Below, piece after piece: positions 53,153 to 64,000 of a DNA stretch of 64,000 nt. The notes below the pieces were generated by a model. It did no database searches, was not told the origin of the DNA, and was given only the letters and a program-made list of their open reading frames with translations. The stretch's first letter is position 1; every line of letters begins with the position of its first letter. Position numbers and translations under genes: made by a program. Location: assembly GCA_020746835.1 (NCBI GenBank), contig JAGPNK010000006.1:1488001-1552000 (forward strand). The letters run 5' to 3'. The DNA comes from Stachybotrys elegans. Its lineage: Eukaryota > Ascomycota > Sordariomycetes > Hypocreales > Stachybotryaceae.

Positions 53153-55895
53153 GATGACGGCTTAAGAGACGGTTCCCTTGAGCTAGAAAGAAATGAGGGG
53201 AGATTTTGGAGATGGAAGGAAGAAAGAAAGAGGTGAACCAAGGGGGAGTCGAGCGAAATAAATTCAGCTCTGACGGGTGGAAGGGTTTGGGGGGAGGGAG
53301 AAAAAAAATTGCGGCGGAGCTTGGAGCGACGAGGTTTTGAGCGCGAATCTTCCCGGGCACTGCGCTAGCGCTAGGAGGGAACTGGGGGCTGGTCAGTCCC
53401 GGTCTTTTCGCCTCCTTTTAGTGGCTCCCGATATCTGCGCTAGTCTTGAACAGGTAGTCGAATCCTTGGCGGGTGCGTATTTCTATGGCAATAAGGCACG
53501 GCACTGGCAGCCTTAGGTCGAAAAGGGAGGGTCGTCCAGGGTATTCTGACCTGGAGCCTGAGAGCTTTCGGCTTTGGCTGGTTGCTGAGGTGGTTGCTTC
53601 GGCTGCACCTTGGTTGGCTCGTTGACCTGCCTGAGGCGCACAGTCCGCCCTGTAACTTTTTTCTTTCTTGTTCCCTTCAGGGATGAATGAATTTCAGTGA
53701 GCCAGCCGAGAAGCCGGTTCGCTCCGAAGCCAGCAAGGTACCACGTCGCCTCTTTTCCACATGCCTTACCTTGTAGCGGCACCATAGCGCAACCACCTGG
53801 TAGTTTGTAGCTTATCTAGGTGCAAGCCAGCCCTGACCATTGGATCGACACACCCAAGGCCCCTTTGAAGGCCGATTTTCAGTGCCCTTCGGAAAGGCCG
53901 CTGTGCCAACATTTTTCTTGCTTGCAGTTGTCCCGAATGAATCGCCTCAACTCCATTGGCTTTGTTGCCACAACGGACCTTGCAGCAGCACATCTGTCCA
54001 CGTTTCGTTTGGTCTCTCTCATCATCCAAGACTTCATTCAACCTTTTCGTAGCGGCTCACGTTACTGTGTCAATCGAGCACGTTCCCATTCGTGGGCTTG
54101 CTTACGATGTCCTCGCAACACGCCTCCTAGGGGGTGAGGACAGCCTTTTTTTCGGCCGTTAACATGCCCTAGGCTTCTTTGCACGGATACCTACGGAGCC
54201 TGAGAGAATATTTAAAAGACCCTGCCAACTAAAACACACTATGCAGTGAATTGATCTAATTTATGTATTTTTCTTTTTCTTTTCTTTTTCCTTCTTTTCT
54301 TTTTAGTGCCTTTTCTCTCCCCTTTGTTCCCCTATTCCTCAAAGCTCAAAGATGGGCTCCCCATATTTGGACTTTCTGAGCCGCCCCGTAATAAGTCTCT
54401 CACATGTATGTACGTGTATGTATGGAGAGCATTCGGTGACATTCAAAATATTCTCCCTCCGCGATCAATTTGAACAAACTAACCGTGGATATGAGGTCGA
54501 TAAAGACTCAATTGCATTGCTCGCCAAATTCGATTGCTTCACAAGCATCCCGGTTCCCAATTGAGTCCACTGAAGCCTTGCACCTCGGCTTGACTTGACG
54601 TGGATCGAAGATCAACTCAGACCGCTTGCTCGGCTTCATCACAGAGATGCCCACGGCTGCCATCCCTTGCTCCGTAGTGACACGCAACATCTATCCCGGC
54701 AAGCCTGAGTAGTGGGTTCTGGTGAAATTTGACCCTGGTCTAGACAGCCGAGCTCCCTTGATCCGTTGGTCCATCAGCCACAAAAACCTGACCGTGCAAG
54801 ACCTCTTGTGAAGCAGTTTGAAGCAACATGATTAATTCCAGCCTCAAATCACTCGTGTAGTCGCATGGTGTCTTGGTTGTCCATAGCTTGCTTTTTTCTT
54901 CTCTTTTTTTTTTTTTAACCAGGACGATACAGCCGGTTTTGGGACATGTGTCTCTGTTGCTACACACCTGCGAGGCATCGTGTCATCATCAAGCGGTCTG
55001 ACCTCTAGTTGTCTCTCAATATTCTAAGGAAATGTGGCAATGAGCCTTTTCGGTCTTGGTGCGCATTGATGCTGCCTGCCCCCATGGGACTTGATCACGA
55101 GAGCGGCCTGCTATCTCGCAACCGGTGGCTGATGCAGCCCACATGCCAAGAACAACCTGAACTGGCCAACCTCACCGATACTAGCTACCTAGATCCGTTG
55201 TTGATGATGATAATGGTTGTGATAATGCTGTTCTCCGGCGTAAGGTGACCATATTACGCTACCCATTCGCCATGAAGTCCTCGAGGGTCTTTTTCTCACA
55301 TTGTGGGCTGAAATGTTTTGTGTCAATGCAGTCACAAAATCCTCCTCCCAAATATGGGGCATTTACCCTACGCTTGGATTGACCTGCTATTTTGCTTCAT
55401 TGATGGCATGGAGGGCTGGCAACTACTCCCAGGTTGGTGAACGCTCCATGTGACTGATAGGACGGGCAGTGGCAGTGTTGGACACTCTCCCGTACAGTCG
55501 CCATGCTTGGGGGTGTATTAAGGTTGACAAATCCTCAACAAATCAAGTCACCACGTCGATCAAGACATGACCATCACCAGAAGAATCCCCGCCACGGCCG
55601 GGTCCTACGTCACATTCACACATCACATCGACGACGCAGGATGCATTTATTCACATTGACGAGACATCAAACGTCTGTTCAGGCATTTGCTCAAAAGATT
55701 TCATTTCCGTTACCGTAAGCTGGAGTATTTCCGGTCCTGGGTATGCTACGCCGAGCATGAAAGCGTCCCATGCGGGCATCTGGGCCCTTTACATCCTCCC
55801 ACCCATGGCCAATCTATCATTCAGACCATTCCGACGCCAAAGTACCCGACTCGAGTTGTTTCCTACTTCATACTTTTTGTTCTTGATATACCACT
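53153..55895. other. Spacer, about 2.7 kb
   Basis: No gene is recognised. The left end is the carrier promoter and leader. T-rich tracts lie at 54264-54303 and 54895-54916. The right end is the eS25 3' untranslated region. The ORFs present are short and without family features. Confidence 0.5.
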
Positions 55896-56408
55896 CTAAG
55901 CGGCACCAACGGCACGGGCTGGCGAAATCATTAGCTTTTCATCATTCATGGAGCTGGACCGCGTGTGCGGGGGAGGATGCATACTGTAAATCTTCATCTT
56001 GCTGTGGGTGACGACAGGCTTAATGATGCCCTTCTCCTCGAGGTCGGCAATGCACTGGCGGGCCAGAGAGCCGTTGATCTTGAGACGGTCGACGAGGGTG
56101 GCAACGGTGACGAGACGGTAAGACTGGACGTCCTTGTTGAGCTTGTCGGAAGTGGTCTTGTCCAGGATAACGGCGTGCTGGGCCTTGTCCTTGACCTTGC
56201 CCTTGGACCACTTCTTCTTCTGCTTCTTGCCTCCGGCAGCGGGCGCCTGTTGGGAACGTCGCCGTCAGTAATTTGTTTCACCCAGTCCAATTCCGTGGAC
56301 TATCGTTCGCCATCGCCATCGCCATCGCCATCGTCTTCATCTTCTTCCTCGACTTCTTCTCCGGGCAGAGGGCAGAGGGCAGGGAGGCGCAGGGAGTATG
56401 CGTACCAT
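55896..56408 (-). CDS. rps25: 40S ribosomal protein eS25
   Basis: Exons are 56408-56406 (ATG only), 56246-55985 and 55918-55896, giving 95 residues. The product begins [21 protein letters not shown] and contains [29 protein letters not shown] and [12 protein letters not shown], all classic eS25. The last intron (66 bases) restores the C-terminus KMKIYTRAVGAA; reading through it would give an unrelated tail. Intron 1 (159 bases) contains four GCCATC repeats. The gene is divergent from uS7, the two ATGs being 349 bases apart. Confidence 0.94.
56309..56332. repeat. (GCCATC)4 microsatellite in rps25 intron 1
   Basis: Four exact tandem copies of GCCATC are followed by CTT/CTC-rich sequence and GGGCAGA repeats. 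It lies wholly inside the first intron. Confidence 0.85.
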
Positions 56409-56757
56409 TTTGATATGATGTGCTGTCGTTGAACGTGATGTTGAGTGAGTGGGAATTTGTGGTAAAGCGTTGCGCGAGGTAATACACTCTAGAAACCCTC
56501 CTTCCCCCACACAGCCGAAGTTCGCCCAGGGCAGCCGAGCCCTAAGCAGGTGGTGACCCAGGGTACGTACCTAGGTCACGCCACCCTCTGATTCGCCGGC
56601 AGGCACACCAGCGAAAATTCCCAAGCCCTCCAAGGTCCCGAGCCCACCTTCAACTTCACGAAAAAATATCCCCCAATCTCGACATCCCCCGTCAACCACC
56701 ACTAACCCGCCACAGCACACCGCGAAGACACCCCTTTCGACGGCAAATTCATCCAAC
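56409..56757. promoter_or_regulatory. Bidirectional promoter of the eS25-uS7 pair
   Basis: 349 bases separate the two start codons. It carries a GTACGTACCTAGGT palindrome-like motif at about 56563-56576 and CCCTAAGC at 56540. The half next to uS7 is C/A-rich and leader-like. It is inferred to drive both ribosomal protein genes. Confidence 0.6.
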
Positions 56758-57603
56758 ATGTCTGACGGCGGCGAGATTGAGGTCGAGAACTCGGCCCTTG
56801 TCGATATCCTCCCCAAGGATGTTGTCAAGGAGGTTGGCAACGTCAAGCTCTTCAACAAGTGGGATTACGATGTCGAGGTCCGCGACATCTCTCTGACGTA
56901 CGTTCCGAAGCACACACACATGCACCCACGCCAAAAGCCACCCCAAGCGCCGGCAGCCCTCTGCGAACACAAGATAGAGCAAGCTTGCTGATGGATTGAT
57001 GGAATACAGTGACTACATCTCTCTCCGAAACCCCGCCTACGTCTCCCACTCCGCCGGTCGCTATGCCCAGAAGCGCTTCCGCAAGGCCAACTGCCCTATC
57101 ATTGAGCGTCTGACCAACTCGCTCATGATGCACGGCCGCAACAACGGCAAGAAGCTCAAGGCTGTCCGCATCGTCGCCCACGCTTTCGAGATCGTACGTT
57201 TCCCATCCCTTCACCCTGCGCACAATACTACCAAAAACCCTCCAAAAGAAGACGGAACAGTTGTGGCTAACTCACGCACCTTCAGATCCACCTCATGACC
57301 GACCAGAACCCCATCCAGGTCGCCGTCGACGCCATTGTCAACTGCGGTCCCCGCGAAGACTCTACCCGAATCGGTTCCGCTGGTACCGTCCGCCGACAAG
57401 CTGTCGATGTGTCTCCCCTGCGCCGCGTCAACCAGGCCATTGCCCTGCTGACCACCGGTGCCCGCGAGGCCGCCTTCCGCAACGTCAAGTCCATTGCCGA
57501 GTGCCTGGCTGAGGAGCTGATCAACGCTGCCAAGGGTAGCAGCAACTCGTACGCTATCAAGAAGAAGGACGAGCTGGAGCGTGTTGCCAAGAGCAACCGA
57601 TAA
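56758..57603 (+). CDS. rps5: 40S ribosomal protein uS7 (RPS5)
   Basis: Exons are 56758-56897, 57010-57193 and 57286-57603, giving 213 residues. After an acidic N-terminus ([18 protein letters not shown]), the uS7 core follows: [74 protein letters not shown], and the C-terminal [12 protein letters not shown]. uS7 organises the head of the small subunit near the E site. Introns have good GTACGT donors. Confidence 0.96.
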
Positions 57604-57912
57604 AAGGGGCGCGCGGTCGAGGGATATCAGGCATGGGGTTGTGGCTTCGGCGTGGTTCTGGTCTCTTTCAGAATTGCATTTTTGCGTTCAGGTCTGGGAA
57701 CGCGGCTATGGATTGTCACAAATATGCTCTAGAGACTCAATAAAGTCGGGCTCATGGAGCACAATGAACAAAAAGTATTATGGCCACTATGCAGTCCGCA
57801 CACGAATGAATCATGAATTTTGCTTCGTCTAGCTACTCTTCTGTTCGCCGCCTACGTATTTCCGTTGCCACGAGGTATTATTATGCTGCATTCATCGTCA
57901 AAACCATCCGCC
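57604..57912. other. Convergent 3' spacer
   Basis: It separates the stops of uS7 and the acetyltransferase gene. No gene is seen. Probably 3' untranslated sequence. Confidence 0.6.
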
Positions 57913-58731
57913 CTAGATCTTGATGTCCTTGGGGCCAATATCCAGTCGCTGGAACATGCCTATGTGCGCCATCCCTTCCTCCCACCACGTCCCCATTCCC
58001 TCGTCCACCTGGAAGCCCATCTTCTGCCAGGCACCCGCCACCGCCTCCTGCGCATGCGCACAGACGAGGCCGTTCCACTTGGGCACCTCCTTCTCGGACG
58101 ACGCTCCCATCTGCTCCAGCCCCAGCTCTGTGATGCTCGGGTCAAAATACGACGGGTTCTCCTTGAGCCATGCCAGCGCCGTGCCGACCAGCAGCCGCGC
58201 GATGCCATGTTTCCGGAACTCCTTGACCACGGCCAGACGTCCAACCTTGACGTAGGGTTCCCGCCCATCGTGGAACGTCGTGGCTCGATCTGTAGCAAAG
58301 GTGACGTCGGAGACGCCATCCGAGGGCTCCAAGCTCTTCCCCTCAGCGTCCGTCAAGATATTGTTCCAGTAGTGGCCGCCGCGTTGCGGGTGGGGGGCGT
58401 GTGGGAAGGGAACGATGCGGACGGTTCCTATGGGGGTTGACCTCGTCGAGCTCTTGCGAGGCTGCAGCACGTTGCCGTCGTCATCTCGGACCTCGGCCTC
58501 ATCCGTCTTGTTGACGCTGGCGTAGATGACCCAGTGGCAGGACCGCGAGTCGTCGGCATCGAACTCGTTCTCGGCGGGCACCTTTTGCTCCTGCACAAAG
58601 ACATTGTTGCGCACCTCCATGGCATCGAGGAACGTCTGTGGCACCGAGGCGGGCTGCGCCTCTGCGGGTGCTCCGGGCTGGTAGCCCTCGAGGTTGATAG
58701 GCTCGAGCAGAGCGATGAACGGCGTCCCCAT
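57913..58731 (-). CDS. GNAT-family N-acetyltransferase
   Basis: An intronless gene of 272 residues. The GNAT acetyl-CoA site is visible as VGRLAVVKEFRKHGIARLLVGTALAWL (R-K-H-G-I-A pyrophosphate loop), preceded by the beta-strand TPIGTVRIVPFP. The N-terminal part (FLDAMEVRNNVFVQEQKVPAENEFD) resembles the ElaA/GNAT substrate-side helix. An inserted segment with low conservation lies between. It is an uncharacterised fungal acetyltransferase; the substrate is unknown. The start at 58731 gives a compact N-terminus. Confidence 0.85.
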   Translation of the reverse strand: MGTPFIALLEPINLEGYQPGAPAEAQPASVPQTFLDAMEVRNNVFVQEQKVPAENEFDADDSRSCHWVIYASVNKTDEAEVRDDDGNVLQPRKSSTRSTPIGTVRIVPFPHAPHPQRGGHYWNNILTDAEGKSLEPSDGVSDVTFATDRATTFHDGREPYVKVGRLAVVKEFRKHGIARLLVGTALAWLKENPSYFDPSITELGLEQMGASSEKEVPKWNGLVCAHAQEAVAGAWQKMGFQVDEGMGTWWEEGMAHIGMFQRLDIGPKDIKI

Positions 58732-59968
58732 GGTGAGTTGTGTAGCAGGAGCTTCTTGGAATGCTTCGTTCTTTGAGGCAGGGTATTTGGAATTCCGTAG
58801 GTGCTCTGGCTTAAGCAGCGATATTTGTCGAGGCGACTAATATTCTGTAGTAGCTCGGTGCAAGAAACAAGTCTGAGTCACATCCACCACGACGCGCGCG
58901 CACAAGAACACAAGGCTTTACGTTATATATACATATACTGCAAAGGATGGAATCCCAGCTCTCCAGAAGGGTTAGTCAGTGTACACGTGGCGATGTCTTG
59001 TGTTGTTTGCTCTTGCAACAGGTAACCGTTGCCGCTTTGGAAGGCAAGGAGGCTTGAGCGATGGAAGGAAGGTGTGGTGCCGGCTGCTGGTGGCTAACGT
59101 CATTTTCCCCACGATGCCACAGCGATCGTCGCCTCTCAAATGACCTGCCACTCAGCCAAGGGTGTTATTAAACAACCCGCCCCCCCCCTTCATAACTTGG
59201 GTTTCGATGCAGTCAGTAATTTGTTATTGAAAACATGGAAGATGAATGCATTTCATTTGCCAAACTCTCTATTCTGGCTACACCGAGCTCCAGCTACTAT
59301 GTGCTATTTGCACACACCTCAGTTGGCACCTCCCAAAGTATCCGGATATCATCGTTCACAACCACCACATCTCATCCAGCGCCTCGCGGTAGGTTGAGTA
59401 AAGCGCCTCCGTCCCATCCTCCGCCATCGAACTCGCCATGATACCCAAGGGGGAACCGTCCTCGCAGCCCCCCCCCCCCCCCCCCCGCCTCCCTCTTTGC
59501 AGGCCTGACCAAACAGGAATAGGAACAGAAAACAAGAAAGAACGCTTCATATCGCCATCTATCCATCCATGCCATGTTCTGCCGGCTGAATAGAACCGTG
59601 AAAAAGGAAAGAATACGGCATCATGGTGAAGGCTGAGCCAGACAAGAAGAGTCGGAAAATCAAGTAAACCAACACATACATGAGGTAAAATAGAGATGTG
59701 ACAACAACCAGACGACCTGTGGGCGTACTGTATCACTGTATCGAGGTAGAAAGAAGAAGAAGGAAAAGACCCGTTACTTCCCACACATGCTGCTCCCAAG
59801 GCTCGACTATGTAGAAACCCGAGTATCTCCCACAAAGGAGAGGTCTGTATGGTCGTCAAAAGTGAGAATCATAAATATCATAGCTCGCCGTCCGCTCCCG
59901 CCTCCTTACCCCACGAGCCATGTAAACGCCTGCTCCCCCATGCCCCTTACTACCTATCCTTCAAGCAC
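58732..59968. other. Spacer between the acetyltransferase and the histidine kinase
   Basis: The left half is the acetyltransferase promoter. The right half is probably the histidine kinase 3' untranslated region and includes a run of 19 cytosines. A 167-codon minus-strand ORF (59859-59359) spans that run and shows no family resemblance. Confidence 0.5.
59468..59486. repeat. Run of 19 cytosines
   Basis: An unbroken C19 on the + strand lies downstream of the histidine kinase. Such runs are unstable and often misread, so the exact length is uncertain. Confidence 0.85.
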
Positions 59969-62900
59969 TCAGCTTGGAAATATGTGGTCCCGCAGGGACG
60001 CCGAACTCTGGAATGCCGCCGAACTTGGTGTTGCCGGTGTCCCGTCTTCTTTAATCCCCATCGCCGCATTTTCTCTTCTCTGGCGATCGTCGATAACGCC
60101 GCCTGCGAAGCTTGCCCGCTGCAATGACCTCTTGGTGAGAACCCCCTTGGGTTTCTCGGGTTTCTCCGACGATGTTCTCTCCACGGCGGTTGCCTCAGGG
60201 ACACTGCTATCGCTATCTCCTCTCATCTTCGTCAGCTTGCGCCGAATACGCTTCGGCTGCAGCGGCGACATGCTGTCGGCTTCTGAACGGGCATCGCTGG
60301 ATGTTCGGCTTGATCCGATGCTCACTGTTGATGTGCGACTGTTGACCCCTTGCTCTCTGTTTGGCAGAGAAAGCGACTCCTGAGATGCCTGCCCCTTCTT
60401 GAAGATAGGGCTCTCCATTGCCGTCTTGGCCATCGACATATCAAGTGGTCTATTCAGGACTGCAGCCTCATGCATTGCCTCGACTGCTGCACTGCTGCCC
60501 TTTGGCACCAAGGCCGAGTCTGGGGGTATCTGCTTGGCAGGTGGCGGCATTCCATCGCTGAATCCATTCATCTGAGATTCGGGCAAGGCAAGGGGAGTCG
60601 GCACAGCAGCTGGTCCCACCTAATTATCGCGGTGGTTAGTACTTCCAACATCTTAATACAGTAAGTAATGACAATATCCATCAGCTTACCTTGGTAGCAA
60701 TGTACGTGTCTAGTTTCTTTTTCAGAATTTCGGTGCGGACTGGCTTGGCAAGGTAGTCATTCATGCCCGCGGCAAGGCACTTCTCCCTATCGCCCTGGAT
60801 TGCCGAAGCGGTCATGGCAATGATCAAGACCTTGCGCACAATCTCGATGGAATCCTTCCGAATCATCTTCGTGGCCTCATATCCATCCAGAACAGGCATC
60901 TGGACATCCATGAGAACGATATGATACGGCTTGCCCTGTAGGGCATTGTGACGAAGCCCTTCAACAGCCTTCAGCCCGTTGTCATAGGCACTGACGTTGG
61001 GATATCCCAGCCGCTGCACGTATTGCATGGCAATCTTCTGGTTGATGGCGTTGTCCTCGGCCACGCAGATGCGAATCTCTTCCTTGGGTATGCTCGACAG
61101 GTCAAGGTAGGGATTGGGCGACAGTTCTTGGACCATTGTTGGGTTCGCCATCGCGTAGCGGTCAATCGGCGACGACTTGGCATGGGCATCACCGGCTGCG
61201 ACATCCGACTTTGCCTTTTCGAATGTAACGGTGAACCAAGCGGTGGTGCCGACATTCTCCTCGCTCTCCAGCCGAATCTTGCCCTTCATCATCACCTCGA
61301 TGAGCGACTTACAGATGCTCAGGCCAAGACCGCTTCCGCCGTACTTTCTCGCCGTGCTTGCATCTGCCTGGCTGAAGGGCTGGAATAGATTCGCCAGCTG
61401 CTGCGGCGGTATACCGATACCCGTGTCGCGCACCCAGAAGGTCAGCGTGGCAGACTCGGTCGTCTCAGCATCCAGCCGGGCGCCAATCGTGACAGAGCCA
61501 TCCTCTGTAAACTTGAGACTGTTCCCGATCAGGTTGCCCAGCACTTGGTGAAGCCGGATGGGGTCGCCATAGATTAGCATCGGCGGCAGGTTGATGGCCT
61601 GGATAATCTTGACGTTCTTCTTGGATGTGTTTTCGCGGTTCCTGTATGATGAAGCTCGGACAACTTCCCGAACCATCTCTTCAGGGTTGAAGGCACTTAT
61701 GTAGAGCTTCATCTTGTCGGCCTCCATCTTAGAGAAGTCAAGTATGTCGTTGATGACGGTGGTCAGCAGATCCGCAGATACACGGATGGAGTCAGCCATA
61801 TCGAGCTGATCCCTGCTGAGGTTGCTGTCGCGTAGAAGCTCCGAGTTGCCAATCACACCGTTCAGAGGTGTACGGAGTTCGTGGGATACATTGGCAAGGA
61901 AGATAGACTTGGCCTTTGCGGCTTCTTCGGCGAGTTTGACGTTCCTCTTTGCCTCGGCCTCAGCATTCTTGGCCTTCGTTTCCGCCTCGAGTGCCTTGGC
62001 CAGAGCTCTCTTCTGTACAAGCACCATGGATCGGTTCTCGGCCGATATCTTTTCGACGTTCTTCATGGCCAATGCGTTGGAATAGCTGATACCAATCTGG
62101 TTGACCAGGAGCTGCAAAACGGTAACGTTGCGGTCGGTGAACGATCCCGGCTCGCCTTCGAGATACAGGACGCCGAGAAGGGACTTGCTTCCGTGAGAGA
62201 TAGGGAAGGCAATGATGGCCTTGCCTAGGGGGTTCTTGTGAAGCCACGAGTCGCTGACGTTGCCAAACCTTTCATCCAACATCAGGTCGGGTATGAAGAC
62301 TGGCTCTAGGAAGCGCGTGCAGTAAAGCACCACATTCTCGGCGATGAGCGATGTTCCCGCCAGGGGTATCTCGGGTTTGTGAGCCGATGCTCCCTTCTCG
62401 GGGTCACCACTGGCAGCCACGCACCATTGGTCTCCGTCCGTCTCCTCCTGTACCACAATTGCCGCCATCGTAGCTGATCCGCCACATGTTTGCAGAATGA
62501 CATCGCACATGGTCTTGAAGAGCTCGTCCACCTGCAGCACTGAAGAGATGACCTGCGAGGAGACCAGGATAGCATGCAGATCGATCATATCGAGGGCAGG
62601 AAGCCCGGCTCCGGCTTCAGACTGCATGTTCATCGATCCTCTCCACGCACCAAGCCGCTGGCCTTTGAGCTCATTCATGCTGTTCGTAGGGTTCTGAACA
62701 AGTCCATCAGCTTCCTCAGTGCCTCCGGGTCGGTACTGGATACTCCCGCCATCTGTCACGAAATCCGTTTGCACGGCAGCCTCTGCGGTCCTGTGGTTCC
62801 TTGTAGGTCCGTGGAGGAGTAGGCTGTGCTCCTCCTCAATCGCCCGTGCAACGCCAGTGGCAGCCACCTGACGATATAGACCGATGGCTTCCAGGAGAGC

Positions 62901-64000
62901 TGCACGAGCTGATCTTCTTGTCTGGCGTCGTATAAAGAAACCGGCCATCAGGTAGTTGCCTAGTGCTTCCTCATGGGTGAAGTTGTGTTCGGCAGAGTGA
63001 TCCAGGGCCTCTTCATAGAGTCGGATTGCATCACCATGTCGGTCCGAGAGCTCCGCGACCTGGGCCTCGAGGATTTTTGACCACGCAGAATAACTGGCGT
63101 TGGAGACGACCGTCCAGGCATCGATCTTCTTGATCGTGCTCTGCAGATCATGAACCACTTCCTGAAGTTCTGTAGAGTAGTCTTGAGGTGTTAGGCGGGG
63201 GTCTTGCATCTTGCGAAGCAATCTACCAGTCAAGGCAAGACCGGTAAAGAAGTATATCTGCCTGTTGTTGCGTACGGACCATAGCAAGTTCACTTGATCG
63301 ATGCACTTCTTCCCAACCTCGACAGCCTGGTCATAATGGCCGTAGAGGAACAGGACGAGGAGCTCGTAGCTCTGGTACAAAAGCACAGAGCGATTGCTTT
63401 GGTGCACTCGACCAGCAAGCCACGTTTTGTAGGAGGTTGAATTGTGCTGGTCGTCAGACAATACCTCGAGCGGATTGTTACATAAGGTCTTGCCCTGTAG
63501 GGCTCGGCAACTTTGCCGAATGGCGAGAAGCAGGGCGCCTCCTCGAGTGTCTAGGTACCAGTTGGGGATCTCCTCGCAGCCGTACTGGCAGAAACCTTCA
63601 AGGTCAGTGCAGTTCTCGTTTGCAAAGAATTTGACGGCAGCAGACAGCCCGTAACTAAGGATGGTAGATGTCCTATCGCCGGAGAAAGAGGCATACTCGA
63701 TGGCATCCTCCATCTGAGACACAGAGGTCGATACGGGGTTGTGAACATGCCCAATAAAGGACGCATAGAGCGTGAGACCACGTGCCATGGAAATAGGATC
63801 TCGAGACTGGTACAGGAGATCTATGGCTATGGTTCCCAAATCAACAGCAAATTTGGTCATGCTAAACCGAGACAGTGCAACACTGGCGAGGTGGAGGAAG
63901 GCCATGCCGGACTGAGGAAAAGCGCCTTGCAAGATATGCATCTCAACCATGACCAATGTCAGATGATAGAACCGCAGGCAGTCGCTCCACCAGGCAGCGC
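59969..64000 (-). CDS. Hybrid histidine kinase, group X (Mak2/Mak3/Chk1-like), 5' end missing
   Basis: The gene enters from the right edge. Visible exons are about 64000-60690 and 60619-59969, joined in phase 0. The first visible third is helical and TPR-like, matching the region after the AAA-type ATPase of group X kinases. A GAF domain follows (about 62570-62050). The HisKA box is VSHELRTPLNG with the phospho-acceptor His, then the N box NSLKFTEDG, DTGIGIP and GSGLGLSIC of the ATPase. The receiver domain has the EDN acidic pair, LMDVQMPV with the phospho-acceptor Asp, and AKPVR. Such kinases feed the HPt/Skn7/SAK1-Hog pathway in stress and virulence signalling. A Ser/Pro/Lys-rich tail of 216 residues follows the receiver. 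The expected N-terminal protein-kinase-like part lies outside the window. Confidence 0.92.

Noticed and set aside
59359..59859. 167-codon minus-strand ORF spanning the C19 run
   Set aside because: It depends on a polyglycine from the homopolymer, has no family resemblance, and lies in the likely 3' untranslated region of the kinase.

Overview
The window looks like nuclear DNA of a filamentous ascomycete. Genes are dense and have short introns with GTAAGT-type donors, CTAAC/CTGAC branch sites and CAG/TAG acceptors. 5' leaders are pyrimidine-rich, and the genes are typical of Pezizomycotina. Separate ATP-citrate lyase subunits, a GH72 glucanosyltransferase, a Cdc10-type septin and a group X hybrid histidine kinase fit Sordariomycetes, most likely Hypocreales; that placement is an inference from gene content and recalled family resemblance, not from a search. 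I saw no insertion sequence, CRISPR array, rRNA or convincing tRNA.

Layout. 0.9-6.6 kb: a secretory-pathway membrane protein, a CNL2/NKP2 kinetochore protein, EAF3 (NuA4/Rpd3S) whose first intron holds a second gene, and mitoribosomal uL30m. 7.8-16.5 kb: ACL1 and ACL2 diverge from a 4.8 kb spacer; together they make cytosolic acetyl-CoA from citrate. 16.5-20.7 kb: a very small cysteine-rich ORF with a strong TATA box and a long AUG-free leader, then a GPI-anchored GH72 enzyme. 20.7-30.6 kb: a gene-poor stretch, then a septin, mitoribosomal bL32m, SKI8, the small subunit of DNA polymerase delta, and a queuosine-salvage protein. 31.3-41.7 kb: UBA2 (SUMO E1), a ketoacyl-reductase-like SDR, a sphingoid base phosphate phosphatase, RFC3, and a BTB protein. 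42.3-53.2 kb: an unrecognised protein, a long coiled-coil protein, a cytochrome-b5-like (MAPR) protein, a cupredoxin, CENP-X/MHF2 and the ADP/ATP carrier. 55.9-64 kb: divergent ribosomal protein genes eS25 and uS7, a GNAT acetyltransferase, and the 3' two-thirds of a hybrid histidine kinase that runs off the right edge.

Most genes are conserved housekeeping genes. The parts least explained by known families are the gene nested in EAF3 intron 1 (4280-4948), the 44-residue cysteine-rich ORF (18489-18623) and the 279-residue protein at 42356-43259. Exon borders were set by eye from splice signals and from continuity of the protein families; no transcript data were available.
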